From positions 1-29,828 of IMG/VR virus record IMGVR_UViG_3300047174_000201: a DNA stretch of 29,828 nucleotides; one strand, 5' to 3'. This DNA is from a virus. The translations under genes were made by a program, and so were the position numbers. How positions within the stretch are numbered: position 1 is the first letter of the stretch; every line of letters starts with the position of its first letter. This document shows positions 12,654 to 20,607 of this stretch, in pieces. The notes beneath the pieces were generated by a model that ran no database searches, was not told the origin of the DNA, and was given only the letters and a program-made list of their open reading frames with translations.

Positions 12654-14246
12654 ATGGCTGACAATATTCCTACAACATTGGCGACTGGTGGTATTGGTGG
12701 GCAACAAGGCTCATTCGTGTCCGGTCCTCCTTATCAACTCGGTGCAAATTTAGGTAACGGAACAGCCATCTTTGGTGGCTTGCTGCTAAATGGAACAAAG
12801 TATCCACCGTTTCAATTTAGAACATTGCAGGCCGGAAACGGCGTAACACTTTCGCTTTCTTCTGATTCTAATTCTGTAGTTATTTCAGCAAACGTACCTG
12901 TTACTGCATCTCCGATATATTATAGCACTTCTGATATCGTAATTTCGGTTAATAATTCTGCTATTTCTTTTGGTTTGTCAAATTCAGGAGCCAATCCTGG
13001 CGTTTATACTCATCCGACAATCGCAGTTGATATGCATGGACGTATAACGTCAATATCCAACGGTTCAATCAGTAATGCATCAATTGGTATAACAAGCTCA
13101 GACATTTTGATTTCAAATACACCGGTCTATATTTCAAATGGAGGTGTCTTTAATCTCACATTATCAAATACAGGCGTAGTTGCTGGAACCTATAGTCTGG
13201 CTACTATTGCCGTAGATTCCAAAGGTCGCATCAAGTCTATATCATCTGTTGATACAAATTCTCTTGGACTACCGAATGGAACCGTCACAAATGTTGGATT
13301 GAGTGGATCAAGTTCTATTACTGTATCGGGTTCTCCGATTAATACTTCTGGCATTTTTGAAATTGATTTATCTAGCACAGGCGTAGTTCCAGGAACATAT
13401 ACTCTGTCTACATTCACTGTTGATCAAAAGGGTAGAATATTATCGGCCAGTAGTGGAACATCAACCGATATTGGGGTCACACGCGTAACATTGAATGGCA
13501 GCAACGCCATAACGGTTATGGGCTCTCCTATTACTTCACAAGGAACATTTTCGGTTGATTTGTCTGCAACTGGGGTAGCGGCAGGCAACTATCAGATGCC
13601 GTTGCTACAAGTAGACGCACAAGGACGTATCTTATCTGCAACTAATGGTCAGGCTGTAACTACGGTTTCGGTAAACAGCAACGATCTTACATTAAATGGA
13701 CAAAATGTAACAGGTGCGGGTACTTCTCTAACTGCTACTGGTGGTATTTTAATAACACTCACTAATACTGGAATAACCCCTGGCTCTTATTTTTCTCCCA
13801 ATATAGTTGTTGATTCTAAGGGTCGCATTAGATCAATACAAAACGGTGGATCGGGCGGTACTGTTACAAGCGTTGGTGTTATGGTTGGTCCAGGACTTGA
13901 AGTATCTGGTTCTCCAATTACGGCGGAAGGAAATATATCTATAGCATTAGCACAAAGTGGCGTTGTGCCTGGAAATTATTCTAAGGTTCTAGTAGATAAT
14001 CTTGGTCGAGTTCTGGTAGGTAATGCTATAAGTGAATCTGATATTATTGGCGCGCTCGGTTATCTTCCAGCACCAATAGATTCACCAGAATTTGTCGGAT
14101 ATGCAAAAGGAACAACTGCCCCTCAGGGTGATAATACAATAAATTTTGCAACTACTGAGTTTGTTCAGAGAGAAATCGCTAACGCGGTGGTAGCTCTCAC
14201 TACGTTAATTAATAACTTGGTAACACTAAACAATCTTACCCCTTAA
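12654..14246 (+). CDS. Tail-fibre-like protein with repeated beta modules
   Basis: 530 aa, Ser/Thr/Gly/Asn-rich. Six modules of about 60-70 residues end in the motif G-x-Y-x-x-x-x-x-x-V-D-x-x-G-R-I-x-S (for example GTYTLSTFTVDQKGRILSAS). Each is usually preceded by an ITVSGSPI...GTFxxxLSxTGV strand pair. This module is common in phage tail fibres and other receptor-facing proteins. The C-terminus carries ALGYLPAP, then GTTAPQGDNTINFATTEFVQ, another common fibre-tip motif, and a hydrophobic helix. It probably forms an elongated trimeric fibre. It has its own late promoter right at the start codon and follows the ADP-ribosyltransferase gene by 17 bases. No chaperone gene is visible next to it. 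Confidence 0.85.
   Translation: MADNIPTTLATGGIGGQQGSFVSGPPYQLGANLGNGTAIFGGLLLNGTKYPPFQFRTLQAGNGVTLSLSSDSNSVVISANVPVTASPIYYSTSDIVISVNNSAISFGLSNSGANPGVYTHPTIAVDMHGRITSISNGSISNASIGITSSDILISNTPVYISNGGVFNLTLSNTGVVAGTYSLATIAVDSKGRIKSISSVDTNSLGLPNGTVTNVGLSGSSSITVSGSPINTSGIFEIDLSSTGVVPGTYTLSTFTVDQKGRILSASSGTSTDIGVTRVTLNGSNAITVMGSPITSQGTFSVDLSATGVAAGNYQMPLLQVDAQGRILSATNGQAVTTVSVNSNDLTLNGQNVTGAGTSLTATGGILITLTNTGITPGSYFSPNIVVDSKGRIRSIQNGGSGGTVTSVGVMVGPGLEVSGSPITAEGNISIALAQSGVVPGNYSKVLVDNLGRVLVGNAISESDIIGALGYLPAPIDSPEFVGYAKGTTAPQGDNTINFATTEFVQREIANAVVALTTLINNLVTLNNLTP
12985..14025 (+). repeat. Internal repeats of the tail-fibre-like gene
   Basis: Six diverged in-frame copies of a module of about 190-205 bases whose most conserved part encodes VDxxGRI. 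Copies end near 13050, 13235, 13440, 13635, 13825 and 14015. Protein similarity is clearer than DNA similarity, so the array is old; the last copy is shortened (YSKVLVDNLGRV). Confidence 0.75.
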
Positions 14247-14265
14247 TTCAAAAACTTCAAGAGGG

Positions 14266-14273
14266 GATAAATA
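14266..14273 (+). promoter_or_regulatory. T4-type late promoter (GATAAATA)
   Basis: GATAAATA lies 28 bases before the TTG start at 14302, the normal spacing class. It is identical to the octamer at 891. Confidence 0.65.
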
Positions 14274-14301
14274 TATACTATAGGATTCTGGGAGTACCAA
14301 A

Positions 14302-16314
14302 TTGATTTCGCTTGATACTGCCGCAACTGAAGTGTTTCAAATTTTGCGGTCATACGACTATTCAGTCATGATGTATGACGAAGATGGAAATCAAGTCTAC
14401 GAGCCCGACGATGCCCGACGTTTTTTCGCTAAACCAGAAAATATTCTCGTGTCCTTAGTGGATGACGGAGACAATAGTAGTATTCGGCTTTACATTGGTA
14501 AATCCACCGACATTATGAGTATACTTGGTTTAGATCAAACACTTCGGACCACAGCCACTAAATACAATATGATTTTCAACCTCAAGCGTTACGGACGCGA
14601 CCTTGAGCCTGCTGACTTTGCGTCAAAGGCATCGGTTACTGAGGCAAGGAAAGGTACTGCAATGAATATTCTTGAAGGTATGTATGGAACAACTCGCAGT
14701 TCCTATCTTAAACTCGAAAACGCTCGAATGATTGTTCGGCATTCTAAGAAGATTGATGAGATGGTCATGGGAAGCCGTGGCCGCCACATAGACGCGATTT
14801 TTGTTGAGAATGCCCAGGGCGAACGCTTTCTGTTCCCGACCCGTCAGCTATCGCCAGCACGCGCTATGACGCAGCACGTCAATCAGGGTGGGAGCTTCGC
14901 CGATCAAGTTGGACAGCAAATTCAGCGTATGGCTACAGATTATGCCAACCTTGGACAAGCATCAAGTTACATTCAAACAAACATGAATGCACTTCAAGAG
15001 TCGGCAATGGTGATTCGTGAAACTTGCCGTAAGCAAATGTATGAAATGCGTAAATGCTTTGAGCGTCTTTCTCGCGCACATAGTCCAGATAAGTGGACTG
15101 CTTTTGCTGAAGCAATAGAAGAGAAGTTCAAAACTTTGAATGAAGGTAACGCGGAACCAACTCCTATCGATCTTACTGAAGTCAAGAATATTCTTACTAT
15201 TGAGGGTATCGAGCTTGATGAAGGTGTTTTAACAACCGTTGCAGAAACTATGCGCGATTGTGAATGCACAACAGATGTAGAAGAAGGTCGTCAAGAAAAG
15301 GCATTCGGATACGCCAACGGAAATAAAGAACCAATGGTTGGAATCCTTGGGCATGGCGTTGTTGAGAAAGTATGGGATGAGCTACGTGCTGGTAAAATTG
15401 TGGTTAATGAAATGCCACATTTTGACGTTCAGTTTGGACGTGAAACACCAGAAAGCAATAAGCTCGCCTTTAAGCTTGGTAAACTAGCAGATGTTACAGC
15501 AAATCTTAGTTTAACCAACCTCTTTCATTGGGTAGGAGAAGTTATTTCCGATGATCGTCCACATCCAAAGAAAAACGCTCTGCTAACTTTGGCAAAAAAA
15601 GCTGTTGAAGCTAATTTTGTTCCATTGAGTGATATGCCGCCGGAAGGCGAAGACGATGATAGTGAAATTGATGAGACCTTTTTCAATCAAAATCCTGTCT
15701 CCAAAGAAGTTACTGAATGGTTAGATCAATTCAAACCAAGCACTGTTTTGGCTGAACGAGAGGATGATGATGACTATTACGATGATGAACCGTTGGCGGC
15801 AGAGCGCTTCCCCGGCAACAACGATCCGACGAGCTTTGAATCAGGCGCCCACGAAGACGCCCAAGAAGAAGCAATTGATAGAGTCGTCAGCGATTTCCGT
15901 CCCGAAGATTTCTTAAAGAAATGTGGTTCTGATTTTGACTGGAATTATAAGGATACTCTTGATCCTGAAGAGCTTGAGTATGATAAAAAATACATCCTTC
16001 GTAGCTTAGCTTATTATTTGGAAAAAGAAGTCGAAAGAGATTATGGTTTTGTTGATGTTGATATGAAAGATGAAGCAGAGTATCTATTTGATAAGGTAGC
16101 ACCTATTCTTACGGGTGCTGGATATCAATTAAATGAACTTGCTGGCAGCTTCAGCCGCGCCGATATTATTATCCAAACTAATCAGGGTGTAAGCCTTAAG
16201 CGGGAAGTTACTAAGGCAGCGTCTATTGATCCATACACGGGTAATGAAGTTCCAACAGATGCTTCTTATATTGAACGCTTGCGAACTTTGGCTGGAATGC
16301 CTTGGAACCGTTAA
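14302..16314 (+). CDS. 670-aa probable virion protein
   Basis: A long protein that I cannot assign. The TTG start is supported by GGGAG eight bases upstream and a late promoter 28 bases before. The first 170 residues look alpha/beta, residues about 180-300 are long helices (LGQASSYIQTNMNALQESAM, then a Cys/Arg-rich helix), and residues 450-530 form an acidic low-complexity linker (EGEDDDSEID, EREDDDDYYDDE). The C-terminal region is again globular. The architecture and late promoter suggest a structural or internal virion protein. The end overlaps a convergent reverse gene by four bases. Confidence 0.75.
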   Translation: MISLDTAATEVFQILRSYDYSVMMYDEDGNQVYEPDDARRFFAKPENILVSLVDDGDNSSIRLYIGKSTDIMSILGLDQTLRTTATKYNMIFNLKRYGRDLEPADFASKASVTEARKGTAMNILEGMYGTTRSSYLKLENARMIVRHSKKIDEMVMGSRGRHIDAIFVENAQGERFLFPTRQLSPARAMTQHVNQGGSFADQVGQQIQRMATDYANLGQASSYIQTNMNALQESAMVIRETCRKQMYEMRKCFERLSRAHSPDKWTAFAEAIEEKFKTLNEGNAEPTPIDLTEVKNILTIEGIELDEGVLTTVAETMRDCECTTDVEEGRQEKAFGYANGNKEPMVGILGHGVVEKVWDELRAGKIVVNEMPHFDVQFGRETPESNKLAFKLGKLADVTANLSLTNLFHWVGEVISDDRPHPKKNALLTLAKKAVEANFVPLSDMPPEGEDDDSEIDETFFNQNPVSKEVTEWLDQFKPSTVLAEREDDDDYYDDEPLAAERFPGNNDPTSFESGAHEDAQEEAIDRVVSDFRPEDFLKKCGSDFDWNYKDTLDPEELEYDKKYILRSLAYYLEKEVERDYGFVDVDMKDEAEYLFDKVAPILTGAGYQLNELAGSFSRADIIIQTNQGVSLKREVTKAASIDPYTGNEVPTDASYIERLRTLAGMPWNR

Positions 16315-16736
16315 TCGTAGACTGAGCCAACTATTTTGTAATCGTAAAGCGAGCAGGGAAGAAACGGACGAAGGTCTTTGAATTCTTCTTCTGCCGCCTT
16401 TCGTTTTCTGGCTTCTTTATAGTATTCTATCTCTTCCCAATAATTGATAAGAAATACTTCTGAATCTTTTGCCCAGCTTTTAATTCTTTCAGCCACAATA
16501 GAGCAATTATCGAAATAATAGTTGTTGTATTTTGTGATCAGCCCTTCAAGATCAGGGATCGTATCAATCCTGAATGATTCTTCAAAGTTTCCGTTTTTTA
16601 TAAGGATGTTCGTTCGAGGAACAAAAATTCCGTGGTAGCGTCCGAACACTTTTGACCAGCCTTCATAGGGACTACCCTTACCCAAATTAAAGGCCTCTGG
16701 CGCTTTGCGTTTGACCAATGTGTAGACGATACCCAT
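16311..16736 (-). CDS. Hypothetical early reverse-strand protein
   Basis: 141 aa, unrecognised. The N-terminal half is beta-rich (GIVYTLVKRKAPEAFNLGKG, YEGWSKVFGRYHGIFV), and the second half contains a charged helix (EEIEYYKEARKRKAAEEEF). A GGAG ribosome site precedes the start, and a well-formed early promoter lies 23 bases upstream (TTGACT, 17 bases, TAATAT). It is the third single early reverse gene placed between late forward units here, after those at 830 and 12111. Confidence 0.75.
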   Translation of the reverse strand: MGIVYTLVKRKAPEAFNLGKGSPYEGWSKVFGRYHGIFVPRTNILIKNGNFEESFRIDTIPDLEGLITKYNNYYFDNCSIVAERIKSWAKDSEVFLINYWEEIEYYKEARKRKAAEEEFKDLRPFLPCSLYDYKIVGSVYD

Positions 16737-16758
16737 TCAAAAATCTCCATTTTACGAG

Positions 16759-16787
16759 ATATTACAACGAGTTTTTCGTTTAGTCAA
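16759..16787 (-). promoter_or_regulatory. Early sigma70-type promoter for the reverse gene at 16736
   Basis: On the reverse strand, TTGACT (16787-16782) and TAATAT (16764-16759) are 17 bases apart. A small inverted repeat (AACGA/TCGTT) sits in the spacer. It is one of the best promoters in the window. Confidence 0.75.
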
Positions 16788-16888
16788 AACGACATTTTTG
16801 TGGCTATTAATGGTTAACGATTTATATTGCAGCAAGTAAAAAAATTTGAGATATTGAGTTGTGGAAAGCAATTTCCATGATCTACAAA

Positions 16889-16896
16889 GATAAATA
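16889..16896 (+). promoter_or_regulatory. Possible promoter (GATAAATA) upstream of the gp32-like gene
   Basis: GATAAATA lies 86 bases before the ATG at 16983, much further than other late motifs. Nearby at about 16863 is a GGAAA-GCAA-TTTCC inverted repeat. The 246 bases between the reverse gene and the ssDNA-binding gene hold no other gene. A middle-type promoter is also possible, but I cannot identify a MotA-type box. Confidence 0.35.
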
Positions 16897-16982
16897 AGAA
16901 TAGCCGATTGCGATTGCAGCATATCGGTTTTGGCAAAGCTTAAGAACAATACTTTAGGCAAATTTGAAAGGCAAATATTACT

Positions 16983-17990
16983 ATGGCTACTAAGCAAGAA
17001 ATTATGGAAGCATTGAAGGCTCAAAAAGAAAAGAGCCAAAATCGCGGTAAGACCCAATCATCTTCGGGCGGTGATAACGCTTCATACCCCTTCTGGAATG
17101 CAGAAGTGGGCACAACGGCAACAGTCCGTTTCCTTCCCGATCTAGACCCTAACAACACGTTTTTCTGGGTCAAGCGCGAAGTTATTAAGATGCCGTTCGA
17201 CGGAGTTGAAGGCGGCGATTATCCTACAAACAAGCCCGTGACTGTAACTGTCCCGTGTGTTGAGATGTGGGGTGATACTTGCCCGGTGATCACGGCTACA
17301 AAGCCTTGGTGGAAAGACCCAGCTAAGGAAGACACCGCTCGCACTTACTGGAAAAAGAAGAGCTTCATTTTCCAAGGGTTTGTTGTCTCTTCGCCGTTTG
17401 AAGAGCAAAACCTGCCAGAAAATCCTATCCGTCGTTTTGTAATCAATCCTTCGGTTTTTGAAATCATCGAAAAGAGTTTGATGGACCCGGAAATGGAAGA
17501 CATGCCTACCGATTATATCGGTGGTGTTGACTTCCGTATTCGCAAGACGAAAAAGGGTGATTACTCTAACTACTCTACTTCAGAGTGGTCGCGTAAGACT
17601 CGTTCTTTAGGTGAAGATGAGCTAACCGCTATCGAACAATTTGGTCTTTTCAATCTCGCCGATTATCTGGGTCGCCGCCCAGATTCTGACGAAATTGCTG
17701 CGATCAAGGCTATGTTTGAAGATAGCGTTGCAGGCCGTCCTTTTGATGTAGAATCGTTCGGAAAATACTATCGTCCTTACGGTGATCGCGATGACAATGC
17801 TACAGCTTCATCAGCGACTCGCGCTGTCTCAACTCCGACAGCTTCACGAGTATCTACCCCTGTTGCCTCAGTAAATGAGGACACTGATACATCTGAAACA
17901 GTTCAAGTTGCTGCTGTCGCTGAAAAGACGACTTCAAACGCACATGAGATTCTTGAGCGAATCAAGAACCGCACAATGAACAAGGGCTAA
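16983..17990 (+). CDS. Single-stranded DNA-binding protein, gp32-like
   Basis: 335 aa. It coats ssDNA in phage replication and recombination. The gp32 core is recognisable: a basic N-terminal helix for cooperativity, then YPFWNAEVGTTATVRFLPD (T4: GQAVIRFLP). Then come a Cys-containing zinc-region equivalent, SFIFQGFVVSSPF (T4: YWANILVV), FRIRKTKKGDYSNYSTSEW (T4: FVLKVKQVSGFSNYDES) and a Ser/Thr-rich hinge. Only C92 and C100 are present of the T4 zinc ligands (H64, C77, C87, C90); the third Cys is Ile103, so the zinc site is probably lost. The C-terminal tail (AHEILERIKNRT) is a basic helix, not the acidic tail of T4. It is followed by a terminator and by uvsX. Confidence 0.9.
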   Translation: MATKQEIMEALKAQKEKSQNRGKTQSSSGGDNASYPFWNAEVGTTATVRFLPDLDPNNTFFWVKREVIKMPFDGVEGGDYPTNKPVTVTVPCVEMWGDTCPVITATKPWWKDPAKEDTARTYWKKKSFIFQGFVVSSPFEEQNLPENPIRRFVINPSVFEIIEKSLMDPEMEDMPTDYIGGVDFRIRKTKKGDYSNYSTSEWSRKTRSLGEDELTAIEQFGLFNLADYLGRRPDSDEIAAIKAMFEDSVAGRPFDVESFGKYYRPYGDRDDNATASSATRAVSTPTASRVSTPVASVNEDTDTSETVQVAAVAEKTTSNAHEILERIKNRTMNKG

Positions 17991-18010
17991 TAAAAGCTCT
18001 GAACAAATCT

Positions 18011-18042
18011 GGGAGAAGGATTAACTGTCCTTCTCCCTTTTT
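18011..18042 (+). terminator. Rho-independent terminator after the gp32-like gene
   Basis: GGGAGAAGGA (18011-18020) pairs perfectly with TCCTTCTCCC (18028-18037), followed by TTTTT. It separates the ssDNA-binding gene from uvsX. Confidence 0.9.
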
Positions 18043-18091
18043 CATCTCAAAATTAATGGATAGCTGTTTATAGACGGCTTGAAAGGATTAA

Positions 18092-19192
18092 ATGACTCAA
18101 CCCATTGATATGACGAAGTTCCGCAAGCAAATTGATAAGTCTACTCCGGGACTATCTTATGGTTTCAATGATCCAAAAACTTGGCTTGACACTGGATGTT
18201 ACGCTTTAAACTATTTGATATGTGATCGTTTTGACGGTGGTATTCCGTTAGAAGGTAAGTTTACTATGTTTGCTGGAGACAGCGGTAGTGGTAAGTCTTA
18301 CATTGCTTCTGCTAACCTCATTAAAGACGCTCAAAAGAAGGGTGTCTATGTTGTTCTAATTGATACTGAAAATGCACTTGATGAATCATGGCTACATGCT
18401 TTAGATGTAGATACCGATTTGTCGGTTATGGATAAAATTTCTGGTGCAACTATTGATGATGTTTCGCAGATGCTCGGTATGTTTATTGATCAATACAAAG
18501 TTGCCCATGCAGCTAAAAAGTATGAGGATCGTCCAAAAGTTCTTCTAATCATTGATTCTCTTGGGATGCTTATTACACCGAACCAAGAAAAACAATTCAT
18601 GGAAGGCGATCAAAAAGGCGATATGGGTATTAAAGCAAAACAGATCACATCTATGATGCGCGTTTGTATGGCTAAGATCGCCTCTCAACCTATTGGCTTG
18701 GTAGCAACAAACCACGTTTATGATAGTCAAGATAAGTATAAGCCGGATACCATTCCCGGCGGCAGGATGCTAGAATTCGCTTCTTCGGTAATCATTCAGA
18801 TGAATAAACTATTGCTCAGAGAAGATGAGTTCGGCAATAAGTTAGCCGATGGCGAAGTTGCGGGCATCAAAGCATCAACAACTGTTCGCAAATCACGTTA
18901 CGCTAAACCTTTTGAAAATCTCAAAATCAATATTCCTTATGATAAAGGAATGGACCCATATTCTGGTTTATTTGATCTTTTCCAAAAGAAAAAATTGTTG
19001 GTCAAAGATGGTATGCAATATGTTTATACCTCATTGGCGACTGGGGAAATTCTAAAGGATTATAGAAAGCGTTATAAGGATAACGGCTGGCTTGATCAAA
19101 TTATGGCAGAACAGTCATATTGGGATAAAGAACAACCAGCTATCGAGGGTTTTGATCTCACTGATTCGTCAGATTATATTGCAGAAGAGTAA
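18092..19192 (+). CDS. uvsX: UvsX, RecA-like recombinase
   Basis: 366 aa. It forms filaments on ssDNA and drives strand exchange for T4-type recombination-dependent replication. Walker A is GDSGSGKS (62-69), the Walker B strand is VLLIIDSLGML (about 151-161), and the loop region KGDMGIKAKQITSMMR plus TNHVYDSQDKYKPDTIPGG corresponds to the DNA-binding loops and the family's NH/NQ motif. Length is close to T4 UvsX (391 aa). AAAGGA precedes the ATG. It lies between the gp32-like gene and a small gene plus uvsY, so three proteins of one recombination machine are neighbours. A strong hairpin follows the stop. Confidence 0.95.
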   Translation: MTQPIDMTKFRKQIDKSTPGLSYGFNDPKTWLDTGCYALNYLICDRFDGGIPLEGKFTMFAGDSGSGKSYIASANLIKDAQKKGVYVVLIDTENALDESWLHALDVDTDLSVMDKISGATIDDVSQMLGMFIDQYKVAHAAKKYEDRPKVLLIIDSLGMLITPNQEKQFMEGDQKGDMGIKAKQITSMMRVCMAKIASQPIGLVATNHVYDSQDKYKPDTIPGGRMLEFASSVIIQMNKLLLREDEFGNKLADGEVAGIKASTTVRKSRYAKPFENLKINIPYDKGMDPYSGLFDLFQKKKLLVKDGMQYVYTSLATGEILKDYRKRYKDNGWLDQIMAEQSYWDKEQPAIEGFDLTDSSDYIAEE

Positions 19193-19216
19193 TTAATATA
19201 TGATAAGTAGGTTTTG

Positions 19217-19244
19217 CTGTCACTCGTAAAAAAGCGAGTGACAG
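19217..19244 (+). other. Strong stem-loop after uvsX
   Basis: CTGTCACTCG (19217-19226) pairs perfectly with CGAGTGACAG (19235-19244) around an 8-base loop. There is no T-run on either strand, so it is not a standard terminator. It could protect the uvsX mRNA 3' end or be an RNase III site. Confidence 0.6.
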
Positions 19245-19270
19245 ATAACCCTTTAAAAAAGTAGATTAAA

Positions 19271-19495
19271 ATGAATAGTGAAAGCAAAGTTGTAGCAGAA
19301 ATTTGGGATTTAGTTCGTGATAGTCTTCCTTCATCAAGGCGTTTAGAAATTGCCATTGCAATTTTAAGAAGTTTTGAAGAATATGGTTTTGACAGTCGTG
19401 ACATGCAAGATATTCTTGATGAAGATGTTTATCTCAGTCGTGCGTTTGCTGATCTTTATGGTGATGACGATGAAGAGGACGAGGACGACGATTAA
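19271..19495 (+). CDS. Small acidic protein between uvsX and uvsY
   Basis: 74 aa. An N-terminal helical domain (residues 5-60) is followed by an extremely acidic tail (GDDDEEDEDDD). Its stop overlaps the uvsY start as TAATG, so both are translated together. Because the gp32-like protein here lacks the usual acidic C-terminal tail that recruits partners, this acidic protein could supply a similar DNA-mimic or recruitment function; that is speculation. No strong Shine-Dalgarno is visible. Confidence 0.7.
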   Translation: MNSESKVVAEIWDLVRDSLPSSRRLEIAIAILRSFEEYGFDSRDMQDILDEDVYLSRAFADLYGDDDEEDEDDD

Positions 19496-19971
19496 TGTCA
19501 CGTTGGTATAGAAAAGTTACTGCTGATTCAAATAACTTTTATGCTCCTCTTGGAGAAGCTATAGAGTATTTTTATAATGAATACGAAGAAGCTCGCCTTG
19601 AACTCACGCCGCCACAAGGTGGCTTGATTACGGAAATGGCAAGTTCTTTACCGGGAATAGTTGAGCACCGTATGGCGCAATATCATGAACTTGAGGGTAT
19701 TCTAAAGTTTTTAGAAATTCATTACGATAAAGCCAAGGGTATTAAAAAGAAGCATTTCTTGGAACACTATAATCGTGATTTGTCGGAACGCTCTGCAACT
19801 GAGCGCGCAGATATTGAACCAGAAGTAATTTTAATTCGTGAATTTATTCAAGAAGTGGCGCTTATTAGAAATCTTTTTACAGGTATTACAAAGGGTCTTG
19901 AATATCTTCATTTTCAAATTGGAAATATTACGAAATTAAAAAGTGCTGGATTTGAAGATGCAACTTTTTAA
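19495..19971 (+). CDS. uvsY: UvsY-like recombination mediator
   Basis: 158 aa (T4 UvsY 137). UvsY loads UvsX onto ssDNA covered by gp32. The protein is helical. A basic segment (YDKAKGIKKKHFLEHY) precedes a C-terminal helix ending FTGITKGLEYLHFQIGNITK, then a short LKSAGFEDATF tail, like the ends of UvsY in T4 (ALDAIKSRGFAIKHIQ) and cyanophages (NITKLRVAG...). The location right behind uvsX supports the call. The start overlaps the acidic gene's stop. It is followed by a late promoter for tail genes. Confidence 0.8.
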   Translation: MSRWYRKVTADSNNFYAPLGEAIEYFYNEYEEARLELTPPQGGLITEMASSLPGIVEHRMAQYHELEGILKFLEIHYDKAKGIKKKHFLEHYNRDLSERSATERADIEPEVILIREFIQEVALIRNLFTGITKGLEYLHFQIGNITKLKSAGFEDATF

Positions 19972-19983
19972 CCACAGTCTTGA

Positions 19984-19991
19984 GCTAAATA
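19984..19991 (+). promoter_or_regulatory. T4-type late promoter (GCTAAATA)
   Basis: GCTAAATA lies 32 bases before the ATG at 20024 and 12 bases after the uvsY stop. Confidence 0.7.
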
Positions 19992-20023
19992 CTCAATCTT
20001 AATACCAGAGGTGCGGCCACAAC

Positions 20024-20539
20024 ATGAGTGCTTTATCAGTTTATAGCAATCACGCTGGCACCACGGCTGAATCGTTTACGATTGGTAAACGTGGTGTTCA
20101 GTTATTGCAGGGAACAAGCGCCCCAAGCGGTTTATCAGCTCCCACAGGAAGTTTATATCTTTTACGTGGAAGTGACGGTAGTAATAAAGTTTACCAGATT
20201 GATTCTAATGGAAATTGGACAGCACTCTTAGCACCAGATGATATTATTGCTGGAACTGGAATTTTAGTAAACCAAGATTCAGCTAATGGTACAGTAACTG
20301 TTAGCCAAACTGTTACAAAATATAAGCAAACATTTTCAGAATCTGATCTGGTTTCTGGTATATTGACAGTAAATCATAATCTCAATGAAGATTTTCCAAT
20401 CGTTGCCATATATAACGATTCGAGAAATTATGTATCACCCGACAGTATAAATTCTAGCAATACGAATCAAATAGTTATTGGATTACAGTCTTTCGAAAAC
20501 ATAAGTGGAAACTGGACAATTACTGTAGTTTCCGAATAA
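20024..20539 (+). CDS. Small tail protein with shared C-terminal beta domain
   Basis: 171 aa. The N-terminal part (GTSAPSGLSAPTGSLYLLRG, then NKVYQIDSNGNWTALLAPD) follows a pattern common in phage fibre and baseplate-edge proteins. The C-terminal 70 residues (QTFSESDLVSGILTVNHNLN, then a strand with PDSI) are homologous to the end of the 479-aa protein encoded next. The domain may be a receptor-binding or trimerisation head. It has its own late promoter 32 bases upstream. Confidence 0.75.
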   Translation: MSALSVYSNHAGTTAESFTIGKRGVQLLQGTSAPSGLSAPTGSLYLLRGSDGSNKVYQIDSNGNWTALLAPDDIIAGTGILVNQDSANGTVTVSQTVTKYKQTFSESDLVSGILTVNHNLNEDFPIVAIYNDSRNYVSPDSINSSNTNQIVIGLQSFENISGNWTITVVSE

Positions 20540-20568
20540 CACATTGCTATAACCAACACGTATCCTAT

Positions 20569-20576
20569 CCTAAATA
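20569..20576 (+). promoter_or_regulatory. T4-type late promoter (CCTAAATA)
   Basis: CCTAAATA lies 31 bases before the ATG at 20608. Confidence 0.7.
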
Positions 20577-20607
20577 GTGTTTCAATATCTATTAGGAAAA
20601 ATTTTAT

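Noticed and set aside
12985-14025. CRISPR-like or non-coding repeat array
   Set aside because: The repeats are in frame, diverged at DNA level and part of a fibre-like protein.
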